From an uncultured Lachnospiraceae bacterium (lineage in GTDB: Bacteria > Bacillota > Clostridia > Lachnospirales > Lachnospiraceae): a stretch of 64,000 nucleotides of DNA. Within the stretch, counting starts at the first letter, position 1. Each line of letters opens with the position of its first letter. Both the position numbers and the translations under genes were made by a program. This document shows, one piece after another, positions 49,934-59,882 of this stretch. The stretch covers positions 28,880-92,879 of the forward strand of contig CAJUBP010000006.1 of NCBI GenBank assembly GCA_910584585.1, given 5' to 3'. The notes beneath the pieces were generated by a model, which was not told the origin of the DNA, ran no database searches, and saw nothing but the letters and a program-made list of their open reading frames with translations.

Positions 49934-51475
49934 TTGTACAGTATTGTGTCGACGGCCATCGTCTGCGGAATTCAGAGCGTACTGATTCAGGTGGAAGCAG
50001 ACGTGTGCGATGGAATGCCCGCATTTGAAATGGTGGGCGTATTGTCCTCTGAGGTAAAAGAGGCCAGAGAGCGGGTAAAAGCGGCAGTGAGAAACAGCGG
50101 GATTCGTCTGGCACCCAAAAAGGTTACGGTAAACCTGTACCCGGCAGATATCCGCAAAACGGGAACCAGTTTTGACCTGCCCATTGCCCTTGCCGTGCTG
50201 GCGGCTCACGGCAGGATTCCTCAGGAATGCCTGGAGGACATTTTATTTGCGGGAGAAATCAGCCTGAACGGGGAAGTCCGCGCTGCCAGCGGAATTCTCC
50301 CTATGGCGCTTGCCGCCAAAGAGGAAGGGAAACAGACCGTCTGTGTTCCCAGAGAAAATGTAAAGGAAGCCAAAATCGTAAAGGGGATGACCATCCTGCC
50401 GGCAGACAGCCTGAATCAGGTCATCGGCATGTTAGAAGAATTTGCCAGATCGCCGGAGCAGTTTCAAAAGAGTAATATTATAGAAGAAACAGGGCAGGAT
50501 ATTTCATGTTCGGATTCGGACTTTGCGGGAATCCATGGACAGAAAGTGTTAAAGCGCGCCTGTGAAATAGCTGCGGCAGGCAGGCACCATATGCTGATGA
50601 TAGGGGCGCCGGGATCCGGAAAGACCATGGCGGCCCGGGCTGCCGCAACCATTTTGCCGCCTATGACGGAAGAGGAAGCGTTGGAATTGGCCAAGATTTA
50701 CAGCGTCAGCGGAAGATTCGGGCAGCGGGAAAATAATTTCAGGACAAGGCCTTTTTGCAGCCCCCATCATACCATCAGCGTGGCGGGGCTTGCCGGCGGC
50801 GGCGCAGTGCCCAAGCCCGGAGAGCTGAGCCTGGCCCACAAGGGCATATTATTTCTGGACGAGCTGACAGAATTTAAACGAGAAGTGCTGGAAGCGCTGC
50901 GCCAGCCTTTAGAAGAGAAAATCATCCGGTTAGTAAGGAGCAGCGGCGTCTATTGCTATCCGGCGGATATTATGCTGATTGGAGCCATGAATCCCTGCGG
51001 CTGCGGCCATTATCCCGACCGGGACCGGTGCACCTGCTCTGCAGCGGTGATTGAGCGTCACTTAAATAAGCTGAGCCGTCCGCTGCTGGATCGGGTGGAT
51101 CTTACCGTAGAGGTGAAACGGCTGCCCCTTTCCGAGATTCTTTCCAAAGAACCGGAGGAAACCTCCGAAGCGGTACGGGAACGGGTCTGGCAGGCCCAGA
51201 AGGTGCAGAGCCGCCGTTTTGGGGGCAGCGGCATCTTCTATAACAGCCAGATACCAGTGTCCTGTATCGGGGAATTCTGCCCCCTGGAACCGGAAGCAGG
51301 CCAAACGCTGCAGGAGGCCTTCGAACGGCTGGAAATGAGCGCCCGGGGATATTACCGGACTATCCGGGTGGCCAGAACAATAGCGGATCTGGAGCATTCG
51401 GAAAAAATTTGCCGCAGACATATTATGGAAAGCCTGATTTACCGGGAAATGGACAGAAAGCTGTGGGAACTATGA
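49934..51475 (+). CDS. YifB/ComM-family Mg chelatase-like AAA+ ATPase
   Basis: A 513-residue ATPase. The N-terminal ChlI-like domain starts SIVSTAIVCGIQSVLIQVEA. The AAA+ core has Walker A GAPGSGKTMAARA (about residues 221-233), Walker B GILFLDELTEFKRE and a sensor region ending in MNPCGCGHYPD, and the C-terminal lid follows. Gram-negative ComM is a DNA helicase that promotes branch migration in transformation. The start is TTG 49934 after AAAGGGAGG. It couples to dprA by an ATGA overlap, as in many Firmicutes. Confidence 0.92.
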   Translation: MYSIVSTAIVCGIQSVLIQVEADVCDGMPAFEMVGVLSSEVKEARERVKAAVRNSGIRLAPKKVTVNLYPADIRKTGTSFDLPIALAVLAAHGRIPQECLEDILFAGEISLNGEVRAASGILPMALAAKEEGKQTVCVPRENVKEAKIVKGMTILPADSLNQVIGMLEEFARSPEQFQKSNIIEETGQDISCSDSDFAGIHGQKVLKRACEIAAAGRHHMLMIGAPGSGKTMAARAAATILPPMTEEEALELAKIYSVSGRFGQRENNFRTRPFCSPHHTISVAGLAGGGAVPKPGELSLAHKGILFLDELTEFKREVLEALRQPLEEKIIRLVRSSGVYCYPADIMLIGAMNPCGCGHYPDRDRCTCSAAVIERHLNKLSRPLLDRVDLTVEVKRLPLSEILSKEPEETSEAVRERVWQAQKVQSRRFGGSGIFYNSQIPVSCIGEFCPLEPEAGQTLQEAFERLEMSARGYYRTIRVARTIADLEHSEKICRRHIMESLIYREMDRKLWEL

Positions 51476-52629
51476 GGAACCGTTATGAGTTCTGGTTTTG
51501 CGCCCTTCCTTCCATCTCCGGCAGAAAGAAAATCCATATGAAGGGCATATTTCCGGAGGCGGAAGAGATTTACCGAAGGAATCCGAAAGAACTGCAGAAA
51601 AGATGCGGATTAACGGACAAAGAGAAGGCTGTTTTGTCGGAAGGCCAGAAATTGACAGCGGCTGAATTGGATGAAAACATGGCGGATTGTATACAAAAAG
51701 GCATTAATCTGATATGTTTTGAGGACAGGGAGTATCCCAGCCGGCTAAGGCACATCTATAATCCTCCCTACAGCCTGTATGTCAGAGGCGGTCTTCCCAG
51801 GGAGTCAGCTCCCGCTGTTGCAGTAATAGGAGCCAGAAATTGTTCTGTCTACGGGACAAGGACAGCGGAACGGATCGGCATGCAATTGGCAGAGCGCGGA
51901 GTATCTGTGATCAGCGGAATGGCCTTAGGGATTGACGGCGCGGGCCATCGGGGCGCCCTTCGGGCACTGAGAGCCGGCGGAACAAAAGACGCGGAACAGA
52001 ACTCAGAGGGACGCCGTACAGGAAGGACTTACGGAATTCTGGGCTGCGGCGCGGATATCTGTTATCCCGCCGGCCACAGGGAATTATATGAGGAATTGAT
52101 AAGACAGGGAGGCGTGATTTCTGAATATCCGCCGGGCGTAAGCCCAAGGGCTATGTTTTTCCCCCAGAGGAACCGGATTATCAGCGGCCTTTCCGACGGC
52201 GTGATTGTGGTGGAGGCCAGGGAGAAAAGCGGTGCGCTGATAACGGCAGATTTTGCCCTGGAGCAGGGAAAAGAAGTCTACGGAGTGCCCGGAAGGATTT
52301 CAGATTCGCTGAGCCAGGGCACAAACCGGCTGCTCCGCCAGGGCGCAGGAATTTTTTTGTCGGTGGAAGACTTTTTGAAAGAAATGGATATTTTTACAGC
52401 TTTTATAGAAGCTTCTGATAAAAAACCGAAATTATCACTTGAAAAATCAGAAAGGTTGGTGTATAGTTGTCTGGATTTAAGTCCAAAAAATCTGGACATG
52501 CTTTTAGCGGAAACCATGTTTTCTTTCCCGGAGCTTATGGAAAATCTGGAATCTCTGAGGAAGAAAGGATGTATACTGGAAGTATATCATAATTATTATA
52601 TCAGGTCAGAACTTTCTGACTTCCCATAA
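51472..52629 (+). CDS. dprA: DNA-processing protein A
   Basis: DprA loads RecA on incoming single-stranded DNA. The 385-residue protein has a SAM-like N-terminal part and the Rossmann core: LYVRGGLPRES, VAVIGARNCSVYGTRTA, SGMALGIDGAGHRGAL, GILGCGADICYP, FFPQRNRIISGLSDGVIVVEA and the C-terminal winged-helix region. ATG 51472 overlaps the yifB stop. The core has a charged insertion near residues 165-185. Known competence genes are absent from this window. Confidence 0.94.
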   Translation: MRNRYEFWFCALPSISGRKKIHMKGIFPEAEEIYRRNPKELQKRCGLTDKEKAVLSEGQKLTAAELDENMADCIQKGINLICFEDREYPSRLRHIYNPPYSLYVRGGLPRESAPAVAVIGARNCSVYGTRTAERIGMQLAERGVSVISGMALGIDGAGHRGALRALRAGGTKDAEQNSEGRRTGRTYGILGCGADICYPAGHRELYEELIRQGGVISEYPPGVSPRAMFFPQRNRIISGLSDGVIVVEAREKSGALITADFALEQGKEVYGVPGRISDSLSQGTNRLLRQGAGIFLSVEDFLKEMDIFTAFIEASDKKPKLSLEKSERLVYSCLDLSPKNLDMLLAETMFSFPELMENLESLRKKGCILEVYHNYYIRSELSDFP

Positions 52630-52652
52630 AGGATAATTAAAGGAGCAGGCAC

Positions 52653-54737
52653 ATGGCAAAATATCTTGTAATCGTGGAATCACCGGCAAAGGTGAAGACA
52701 ATCAAAAAATTTCTTGGAAAGAATTATGAAGTGGCGGCTTCCAACGGACATGTGAGGGATTTACCCAAGAGCCAGCTTGGAATAGACGTGGAACATGATT
52801 ATGAACCCAAATATATCACCATACGGGGAAAAGGAGACATTCTTGCCAATCTTCGGAAGGAAGTAAAAAAAGCAGAGAAAGTATATCTGGCAACGGACCC
52901 TGACCGGGAGGGAGAAGCCATCTCCTGGCATTTGTCCAAAGCGCTGAAATTGGAAGATAAGCACGTATACCGGATCAGCTTCAACGAGATCACCAAAAAC
53001 GCGGTGAAGACTTCTTTGAAACAGGCCAGGGAAATCGACATGAACCTGGTGGACGCCCAGCAGGCCAGGCGCATGCTGGACCGCATGGTGGGCTACCGGA
53101 TCAGCCCCTTGCTGTGGGCAAAGGTCAAACGGGGCTTAAGCGCAGGGCGGGTTCAGTCTGTGGCCCTTAGGATTATCTGCGACAGAGAAGAGGAGATCAA
53201 TGCCTTTATTCCGGAAGAATACTGGACGCTGGATGCGCAGCTTGCGGTTCCCGGAGAGAAAAAAGCCCTTTCCGCCAAATTTTACGGAGACGAAAAGGGG
53301 AAGCTGACCATAAGTTCCAGAGAAGAGATGGATCGGGTCTTAAAGAAGCTGGAAAAAGAGAATTATCGGGTGCTGGATGTAAAGAAAGGAGAGCGGACCA
53401 GAAAGGCCCCGCTGCCCTTTACCACCAGCACGCTTCAGCAGGAAGCAGCCAAGACACTGAATTTTTCCACTCAGAAAACTATGCGCCTGGCTCAGCAGCT
53501 CTATGAAGGCGTAGACATTAAGGGCCAGGGAACCGTAGGTATTATCACCTATCTGAGAACAGACTCTGTCCGGGTTTCTGAAGAGGCGGATCAGGCGGCC
53601 AGGGAGTATATCAAGTCCTCTTACGGTGAGAATTACGTGGCCAAAGGCGGTCAGGAGCGGAAAGGCTCCGGCAAGATCCAGGACGCCCATGAGGCAATCC
53701 GTCCTTCTGATATTACAAGAACGCCGGTTATGATTAAGGAATCCTTAAGCCGGGATCAGTTCCGCCTGTATCAATTGATTTGGAAACGGTTTACAGCAAG
53801 CCGCATGAGCAGCGCTGTATACGAGACCACTTCCATTCAAATCGGTGCAGGGGAATTCCGGTTCCATGTGTCTGCCTCCAGAGTCGTGTTTGAAGGTTTT
53901 ATGTCTGTTTACACCAGTGAAGAAGATGAAAAAGGGGAGAATAATGTTCTGCTGAAATCGCTGGAGAAGGACACGGAACTGAAATTAAAAGAACTGGAAG
54001 AGAAGCAGCATTTTACCCAGCCGCCGGCTCATTTTACAGAAGCGTCCCTGGTAAAGGCATTAGAAGAACAGGGCATCGGGCGCCCCAGCACTTATGCGCC
54101 CACCATCACTACGCTGCTGGGCAGAAGGTATGTGGTCAAAGAAAATAAGAACCTGTATATTACAGAACTGGGAGAAGCGGTGAATTCCATTATGCTGGAA
54201 GCCTTTCCCACCATTGTGGATGAGAATTTCACAGCAAATATGGAATCCCTGCTGGATAAAGTGGCGGAGGGCGCCATCGGATGGAAAGCCGTGGTCAGCA
54301 ATTTCTATCCGGATTTGGAAGAAGCAGTGCAGGCTGCGGAGCAGGAACTGGAGAAGATTCAGATTGAAGATGAAGTCACAGATGTGATCTGTGATCTCTG
54401 CGGCCGGAATATGGTGGTGAAATACGGCCCTCACGGGAAATTTCTGGCCTGCCCAGGATTCCCGGAATGCCGCAACACCAAGCCTTATCTGGAGAAAATC
54501 GGCGTGGCCTGTCCCCAGTGCGGAAAAGAAGTCGTTCTCAAAAAGACGAAAAAGGGAAGAAAATATTACGGGTGCGAAGACAATCCCGAATGTGATTTTA
54601 TGAGCTGGCAGAGACCCTCTTCTGAAAAATGTCCGGAATGCGGCAGCTATATGGTGGAAAAGGGCAATAAGCTGGTCTGCGCAGAAAAACAGTGCGGATT
54701 TGTAAAGGAAAGGCAAAAAGAGGAACAAAATCAGTGA
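52653..54737 (+). CDS. topA: DNA topoisomerase I
   Basis: A 694-residue type IA topoisomerase that relaxes negative supercoils. It shows the Toprim domain VESPAKVKTIKKFLG with DPDREGEAISWHL, the active Tyr in GIITYLRTDSVRVS (about residue 298), and GRPSTYAPTI. The C-terminus has three zinc ribbons, starting CDLCGRNM, CPQCGKEV and CPECGSYM. AAAGGAGCAGG precedes the ATG. It lies 23 bp after dprA. Confidence 0.97.
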   Translation: MAKYLVIVESPAKVKTIKKFLGKNYEVAASNGHVRDLPKSQLGIDVEHDYEPKYITIRGKGDILANLRKEVKKAEKVYLATDPDREGEAISWHLSKALKLEDKHVYRISFNEITKNAVKTSLKQAREIDMNLVDAQQARRMLDRMVGYRISPLLWAKVKRGLSAGRVQSVALRIICDREEEINAFIPEEYWTLDAQLAVPGEKKALSAKFYGDEKGKLTISSREEMDRVLKKLEKENYRVLDVKKGERTRKAPLPFTTSTLQQEAAKTLNFSTQKTMRLAQQLYEGVDIKGQGTVGIITYLRTDSVRVSEEADQAAREYIKSSYGENYVAKGGQERKGSGKIQDAHEAIRPSDITRTPVMIKESLSRDQFRLYQLIWKRFTASRMSSAVYETTSIQIGAGEFRFHVSASRVVFEGFMSVYTSEEDEKGENNVLLKSLEKDTELKLKELEEKQHFTQPPAHFTEASLVKALEEQGIGRPSTYAPTITTLLGRRYVVKENKNLYITELGEAVNSIMLEAFPTIVDENFTANMESLLDKVAEGAIGWKAVVSNFYPDLEEAVQAAEQELEKIQIEDEVTDVICDLCGRNMVVKYGPHGKFLACPGFPECRNTKPYLEKIGVACPQCGKEVVLKKTKKGRKYYGCEDNPECDFMSWQRPSSEKCPECGSYMVEKGNKLVCAEKQCGFVKERQKEEQNQ

Positions 54738-54742
54738 GTTGG

Positions 54743-54757
54743 AATAGTTAGAAAATA
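54743..54757 (+). promoter_or_regulatory. Weak CodY-box-like sequence upstream of codY
   Basis: AATAGTTAGAAAATA matches 11 of 15 positions of the CodY consensus AATTTTCWGAAAATT. It would fit autoregulation, but the match is poor and the region is A/T-rich. Confidence 0.25.
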
Positions 54758-54875
54758 TTAATTTCTGCCAAAGAAAATATGAAAAATGTCAGAAAGTTAT
54801 TGAAATTTGTCGGAAAGCATGGTAGAATTCAAAATAATACAGCAGGTGTTTAAATTTTAACGCGGGAGGAGTTTT

Positions 54876-55664
54876 ATGGGTGTCCAGTTGTTAGATAAGA
54901 CAAGAAAAATCAATAAATTACTTCATAACAATAATTCCTCGAAAGTTGTCTTCAGCGATATTTGCGAAGTTTTGACGGAGATTTTGGATTCCAACATTCT
55001 TGTAATCAGCAAGAAAGGCAAGGTGCTTGGAACCAGCCGCAGCGAGGACACGGAGGAAATCAAAGAGCTGATTGCAGACGAAGTGGGAGGTTTTATTGAT
55101 CCGCTGTTGAATGAACGTTTGCTGGGCATTTTATCCACCAAAGAGAATGTCAATCTCGAGACCCTTGGATTTGTTTCCGAGGATGTGCGCAGGTACCGGG
55201 CGATTATTACTCCCATAGACATTGCGGGAGAGAGGCTGGGAACCTTGTTTGTATACCGTCTGGAACAGCAGTATGACATTGACGATATTATTTTAAGTGA
55301 ATACGGAACAACCGTAGTGGGGCTGGAGATGATGCGCTCCGTCAATGAGGAAAACGCGGAGGAGAACCGGAAGGTTCAGATTGTCAAGTCCGCTATCGGC
55401 ACACTTTCCTTTTCCGAATTGGAAGCGATTACGCATATTTTTGACGAAATGGAAGGCAGGGAAGGCATTCTGGTGGCAAGCAAGATTGCGGATCGGGTAG
55501 GGATTACCAGAAGCGTGATTGTCAATGCTTTGAGGAAATTTGAAAGCGCCGGGGTAATTGAATCCCGCTCTTCAGGGATGAAGGGCACTTACATAAAGGT
55601 ATTGAACGACGTGGTATTTGACGAATTGGATAAGATTAAAAAAGAGAATACGAAACATAACTAA
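54876..55664 (+). CDS. codY: Global regulator CodY
   Basis: CodY senses branched-chain amino acids and GTP and represses nutrient-limitation genes. The 262-residue protein has the GAF ligand domain (about 1-155), beginning LLDKTRKINKLLHN and containing DVRRYRAIITPIDIAGERLGTL. The C-terminal winged helix is SKIADRVGITRSVIVNALRKFES followed by SSGMKGTYIKVLN. CGGGAGGAG precedes the ATG. It sits directly before the fla/che operon, as in B. subtilis. Confidence 0.96.
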   Translation: MGVQLLDKTRKINKLLHNNNSSKVVFSDICEVLTEILDSNILVISKKGKVLGTSRSEDTEEIKELIADEVGGFIDPLLNERLLGILSTKENVNLETLGFVSEDVRRYRAIITPIDIAGERLGTLFVYRLEQQYDIDDIILSEYGTTVVGLEMMRSVNEENAEENRKVQIVKSAIGTLSFSELEAITHIFDEMEGREGILVASKIADRVGITRSVIVNALRKFESAGVIESRSSGMKGTYIKVLNDVVFDELDKIKKENTKHN

Positions 55665-55685
55665 ACGGATTTGGTTATTTGATTG

Positions 55686-55746
55686 CAAAAGGGATTTGTA
55701 GGCTGCAGCTATAAGCGTAGACTGTGGACATAAGTCCCCTTTTGTA
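55686..55746 (+). terminator. Possible terminator after codY
   Basis: CAAAAGGG (55686-55693) pairs with CCCTTTTG (55737-55744) around a partly structured 43-base interior. No long T run follows, so it may be an attenuator or a weak terminator. Confidence 0.35.
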
Positions 55747-55831
55747 TGTAAGAAAATTGGAAGTAATAGTGGGTACATCGGCGGTATGACACAAGATAGG
55801 GGAAAAATCACAAAAAACTGCAAAAAAATAC

Positions 55832-55859
55832 TTGCATTATCAGTAGGATAATTTATAAT
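55832..55859 (+). promoter_or_regulatory. Sigma-A promoter of the fla/che operon
   Basis: TTGCAT (55832-55837), 16 bp, TATAAT (55854-55859), about 70 bp before flgB. No sigma-D type promoter was recognised here. Confidence 0.7.
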
Positions 55860-55927
55860 ATAGAAGAATAGGATTTTATATCAGCATGGGGGAGTAGGGA
55901 AATCTCAAAAGAAAGGAGCCACAGAGA

Positions 55928-56326
55928 ATGATTACCAGCGGTATATATGATTACATTGATATTATGAATAAAGCGGCAGACGCTTCCTGGCTGCGGGAAA
56001 CTGCCATCAGCCAGAATATTGCCAATGGAGACACGCCGGGGTATAAGCGGCAGGATGTGAATTTTGAAGGACTTCTCCAGCGGGAAATCGGGAAGATGAA
56101 ATATGTCTCGTTAGATGAGAAAGTCAGTGAGATCAACAAGGGCCATATGGATCACCTGGATGCGGAAATTTATACCGATATTGAGAATTATTCGTACCGC
56201 TTAGACACCAACAGCGTCGATCCGGAACAGGAATACGCGGAACTCGCGTCTACGAGAATTCAGTACAACGCGCTGATTGACAGCATGACCAAAGAATTTC
56301 AGCGAATTAAGAGCGTTATCAAGTAG
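55928..56326 (+). CDS. flgB: Flagellar basal-body rod protein FlgB
   Basis: A proximal rod subunit of 132 residues. The N-terminal rod motif ETAISQNIANGDTPGYKRQDVNFE and the C-terminal LASTRIQYNALIDSMTKEFQRIKSVI helix are typical. AAGGAGCC precedes the ATG. It is the first gene of the fla/che operon. Confidence 0.94.
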   Translation: MITSGIYDYIDIMNKAADASWLRETAISQNIANGDTPGYKRQDVNFEGLLQREIGKMKYVSLDEKVSEINKGHMDHLDAEIYTDIENYSYRLDTNSVDPEQEYAELASTRIQYNALIDSMTKEFQRIKSVIK

Positions 56327-56358
56327 GATGAAAAATAAAAAAGATTGGAGGAATGGAA

Positions 56359-56799
56359 ATGTCATTATTTCAGTCATTTGATATCAATACATCAGCATTG
56401 ACTGCGCAGCGGTTCCGTATGGATGTGATTTCCGAGAACGTCGCGAATGTTACAACCACCAGAACCGAAGACGGAACGCCTTATACCCGTAAGATTGTAA
56501 CATTCCGGGAGAAGAAAGTAACGCCTTTCAGCAAGGTGTTAAGCAACACCCAGGCCGCTTATCTGGGCAACGGGGTGAAGGTGTCCAGAGTTTCTGAGGA
56601 TACAGACAGTGAATACGTGATGAAATACGATCCTTCCCATCCGGACGCAGATGAGAATGGATATGTATCTTATCCCAATGTTAATATCATCACAGAGATG
56701 ACAAATATGATAGACGCCAGCCGGTCTTATGAAGCGAATTTAACAGCGTTTGAGACCAGCAAGGCAATTGCGTTAAAGGGTTTGGAGCTGGGCAAGTAA
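56359..56799 (+). CDS. flgC: Flagellar basal-body rod protein FlgC
   Basis: A 146-residue rod subunit. LTAQRFRMDVISENVANVTTT is the N-terminal rod motif; the C-terminus reads NIITEMTNMIDASRSYEANLTAF. ATG 56359 is eight bases after GGAGG; ATG 56353 is too close to it. Confidence 0.94.
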   Translation: MSLFQSFDINTSALTAQRFRMDVISENVANVTTTRTEDGTPYTRKIVTFREKKVTPFSKVLSNTQAAYLGNGVKVSRVSEDTDSEYVMKYDPSHPDADENGYVSYPNVNIITEMTNMIDASRSYEANLTAFETSKAIALKGLELGK

Positions 56800-56892
56800 C
56801 TTAATCATTCTTTTTTTCTGCTGTCCGGCAGAGTATACAGGTGATGGGTTACGCCGAAAGATAAGAAACAGGGTCAGGGAGGCTTTTTAATT

Positions 56893-57204
56893 ATGGACAT
56901 ATCAGTATTGAATAATGTAGGGTCAGAGTACATAAAGAACGCAGCGTTAAAGAATGAACAGATTACCGTTGGGGACAAAGGATTTGAAAGCGTGTTTCAG
57001 TCAGCCATGGATATGGTCAATGAGGCAAACAATGCCCAGAATAAAGTAGAAGAGGCAGAGATGCAGTTTATGCTGGGATATGCCACGAATACCCATGAAT
57101 TGACGGCAATACAGGAGAAAGCAGACATAGCTTTGAATTATACCACAGCGGTCAGAGATAAAATGCTTGAAGCCTACAAAGAGATTATGAATATGCAGAT
57201 CTAA
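56893..57204 (+). CDS. fliE: Flagellar hook-basal body complex protein FliE
   Basis: A 103-residue junction protein between MS ring and rod. The helical C-terminus FMLGYATNTHELTAIQEKADIALNYTTAVRDKMLEAYKEIMNMQI fits the family pattern (helix, then RDKxLEAYxEIMxMQ), with MDMVNEANNAQ before it. GGGAGGC lies upstream; a 93-bp gap separates it from flgC. Confidence 0.93.
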   Translation: MDISVLNNVGSEYIKNAALKNEQITVGDKGFESVFQSAMDMVNEANNAQNKVEEAEMQFMLGYATNTHELTAIQEKADIALNYTTAVRDKMLEAYKEIMNMQI

Positions 57205-57256
57205 CATTTTATGTAAACAAATGAATATCATATGAACGGGATAGGTGGAGAGTCAC

Positions 57257-58867
57257 ATGCAGGAAAGAATTAGAGAGGTTCCCCAAAGGGTCCTCGAATG
57301 GTGGAATAAGTTTTCTGTCAAACAGAAGACTTTGATTGCGAGTATCGCAGTTGCGGTGATTGTAGGATTGATTATTGTCACCAAAGTCTTGACAACGCCT
57401 ACGATGGTGCCGATCAGAAGCTGTGCGGATACGAAAGAAGCGGCTCAGGTCAAGGAATTGCTGGAAGGAGAGCAGATATATTATGAAGTCTCAGACGACG
57501 GACTTGAATTCCAGGTGAAAGCAGAGGACAGAGCCAATGCTTCCATTTTACTGGGAGAGAATGGAATACCGGCTTCTTCTTATGATTTGAACAATGTATT
57601 TGAAGGCGGCTTCAGTACGACAGAGGCCGATAAGTCCAAGCGTTATCAGCTTTATTTGGAGAAACAGTTAGAAGAGGATTTGCAGGGATTAGACAGTGTG
57701 AATTCCGCCACTGTGAATCTGAGCATGCCGGTGGACGACGGCACGGTGCTGGCGCTTCAGGAAGATTCTTATGCGGCAGTTACCTTGTCCTTATCCGGGG
57801 AGATGGACGAAGATACGGCGGCAGGGCTGGCAAGGTGGATTGCAACGGCAATCGGCAATAAGGGGACAGATGATATTTCCATTATGGACAGTACCGGGAA
57901 TATGCTGTTTTCCGGCGGAGATTCCGCGACGGCCATGGGGGCTGCCAATACACAGCTTTCCTATAAGAACAAGGCCGAGAGCGCAGTGAAGAGCCAGATA
58001 AAAGATATCATGATGGGAACCAATATGTTCAACAACGTTTCCGTTGGATTAAATCTGGATGTAAGTTTTTCAGAAACCAAAGAGACCAGCCATGAGTATT
58101 CTGTGCCGGAGGGGGAGGATCACGGACCGGTGGCCAGCAGAAGGACTTTTGAATCAGAGACTACCGGCGGCGTGGAAGGAGTCCCTGGAACAGATACCAA
58201 TGATGATGATACCGGCTATATGCTGCAGGATGGGGCGACTTCCAATCAGACCACAGCAGAGTTAAATGAACAATATAATACCAACGAATTAATTCGGGAG
58301 ATTACCGGCGGCGTGGGAGAAGTGGATTACGCAAATTCTTCCATCACGGTGGTGGCCAGCCAGTACCGGAATTACAATGAAGACGCCCTTAGGGCCAGCG
58401 GCCAGCTGGATGACATGACCTTCGATGAATTTGTTGCTGCAAACCGCGACAGAGTGCGGATGGATTTGGATCCGGAGTTTGTCCAGATGGTGGCGAGAGC
58501 CACAGGATTTCCGGAAGAAAACGTCATGGTTGTGGGATATGAAGTGCCGTTTTTTGAATATTCAGACAACAGCGGCCGGGGCGTGATGGACTACCTGCCT
58601 GTGGCAATTGCGCTGATTATCATGGCAATGCTGGGGTATGTGGTATTCCGCAGCACCAGAAGGGAACAGCAGGCTGCAGAAGTGGAGCCGGAGCTTTCCG
58701 TAGAATCCCTTCTGGCGTCTACCAAAGAAGCAGAAGAGGACTCTCTGGAAGATATCGGATTCTCTGATAAATCAGAGACACGAATCCTGATAGAGAAATT
58801 TGTTGATGAGAACCCAGAGGCAGTGGCTTCTTTGCTGCGTAACTGGTTAAACGAGGAGTGGGAATAG
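57257..58867 (+). CDS. fliF: Flagellar MS-ring protein FliF
   Basis: A 536-residue inner-membrane ring protein. Helix one (about residues 23-43) leads to the ring-building motifs, with VKELLEGEQIYYEVSD, LNNVFEGGFSTTEADKSKRYQLYLEKQLEEDLQ, and SATVNLSMP. Helix two is near residue 445 (VAIALIIMAMLGYVVF), and the C-terminal FliG-binding tail ends KFVDENPEAVASLLRNWLNEEWE. ATG 57257 follows GGTGGAG; the GTG 57245 start is part of that site. Confidence 0.95.
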   Translation: MQERIREVPQRVLEWWNKFSVKQKTLIASIAVAVIVGLIIVTKVLTTPTMVPIRSCADTKEAAQVKELLEGEQIYYEVSDDGLEFQVKAEDRANASILLGENGIPASSYDLNNVFEGGFSTTEADKSKRYQLYLEKQLEEDLQGLDSVNSATVNLSMPVDDGTVLALQEDSYAAVTLSLSGEMDEDTAAGLARWIATAIGNKGTDDISIMDSTGNMLFSGGDSATAMGAANTQLSYKNKAESAVKSQIKDIMMGTNMFNNVSVGLNLDVSFSETKETSHEYSVPEGEDHGPVASRRTFESETTGGVEGVPGTDTNDDDTGYMLQDGATSNQTTAELNEQYNTNELIREITGGVGEVDYANSSITVVASQYRNYNEDALRASGQLDDMTFDEFVAANRDRVRMDLDPEFVQMVARATGFPEENVMVVGYEVPFFEYSDNSGRGVMDYLPVAIALIIMAMLGYVVFRSTRREQQAAEVEPELSVESLLASTKEAEEDSLEDIGFSDKSETRILIEKFVDENPEAVASLLRNWLNEEWE

Positions 58868-58871
58868 AGTT

Positions 58872-59882
58872 ATGGCAAATTCAGAAGAATACAATGGCGT
58901 CCAGAAAGCGGCAATCTTGCTGATTGCGCTGGGGCCGGAAAAATCAGCTTCTATATTCAAGCATCTGAAAGAAGAAGAAATTGAGGAACTGACTCTGGAA
59001 ATTGCCAATACCAGAAGTATCTCTCCCCAGACAAAGGAAGATGTATTGAATGAATTTTATCAGGTTTGTCTGGCTCAGCAGTATATTGCGGAAGGCGGCA
59101 TCGGCTATGCGAAAGAATTGCTGGAGAAGGCTCTGGGAGAAGAAAAGGCCCAGGGAGTTATCTCCAAACTTACCGCGTCTCTTCAGGTACGTCCTTTTGA
59201 GTTTGTGCGTAAGACGGATCCGGCCCAGCTGCTGAACTTTATTCAGGATGAGCATCCTCAGACAATCGCGATGATTCTGTCCTATCTTTCTGCCGGCCAG
59301 TCAGCCATGATTATCGGCTCTCTGGTTCCGGAGAAACAGGCGGATGTTGCCAAGCGTATTGCCATGATGGATCGGACTTCACCGGATGTTATTAAGGAAG
59401 TGGAGCGCGTGTTGGAACGAAAACTTTCTACTTTGGTAAATCAGGATTATACAATTGTAGGCGGCGTGGACGCCATTGTTGCTATCTTAAACACAGTAGA
59501 CCGTTCTACCGAGAAGCATATTATGGAAACTCTTGAAATTGAAGAGCCTGAATTGGCAGATGAAATCCGTAAGAAGATGTTCGTATTCGAGGATATCCTT
59601 CTTCTGGACGACCGCGCCATCCAGCGTGTGCTTCGTGACGTAGACAACAATGATTTGGGCATTGCTTTGAAGGCAGCCAATGAAGATGTACAGAATGTAA
59701 TCTTCAAGAATATGTCCAAACGTCTGGCAACCATGATTAAGGAAGATATGGAATTCATGGGTCCGGTGCGTATGAAGGACGTGGAAGAAGCGCAGCAGAA
59801 GATTGTGGGTATTATACGTAAACTGGAAGATTCTGCAGAAATTGTAATCTCCAGAGGCGGAGGTGACGAGATCGTTGTCTAA
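58872..59882 (+). CDS. fliG: Flagellar motor switch protein FliG
   Basis: A 336-residue rotor protein that contacts FliF, FliM and the stator. It shows VQKAAILLIALGPEKSASIFKHL at the N-terminus, the EHPQTIAMILSYL segment, and the charged torque helix region DRAIQRVLRDVDNNDLGIALK with ILRK-like C-terminal PVRMKDVEEAQQKIV. It starts 4 bp after fliF and overlaps fliH by eight bases. Confidence 0.96.
   Translation: MANSEEYNGVQKAAILLIALGPEKSASIFKHLKEEEIEELTLEIANTRSISPQTKEDVLNEFYQVCLAQQYIAEGGIGYAKELLEKALGEEKAQGVISKLTASLQVRPFEFVRKTDPAQLLNFIQDEHPQTIAMILSYLSAGQSAMIIGSLVPEKQADVAKRIAMMDRTSPDVIKEVERVLERKLSTLVNQDYTIVGGVDAIVAILNTVDRSTEKHIMETLEIEEPELADEIRKKMFVFEDILLLDDRAIQRVLRDVDNNDLGIALKAANEDVQNVIFKNMSKRLATMIKEDMEFMGPVRMKDVEEAQQKIVGIIRKLEDSAEIVISRGGGDEIVV

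Noticed and set aside
54060..54728. 222-codon minus-strand frame in topA
   Set aside because: Shadow of the zinc-ribbon coding region of TopA; no ribosome site or domain.
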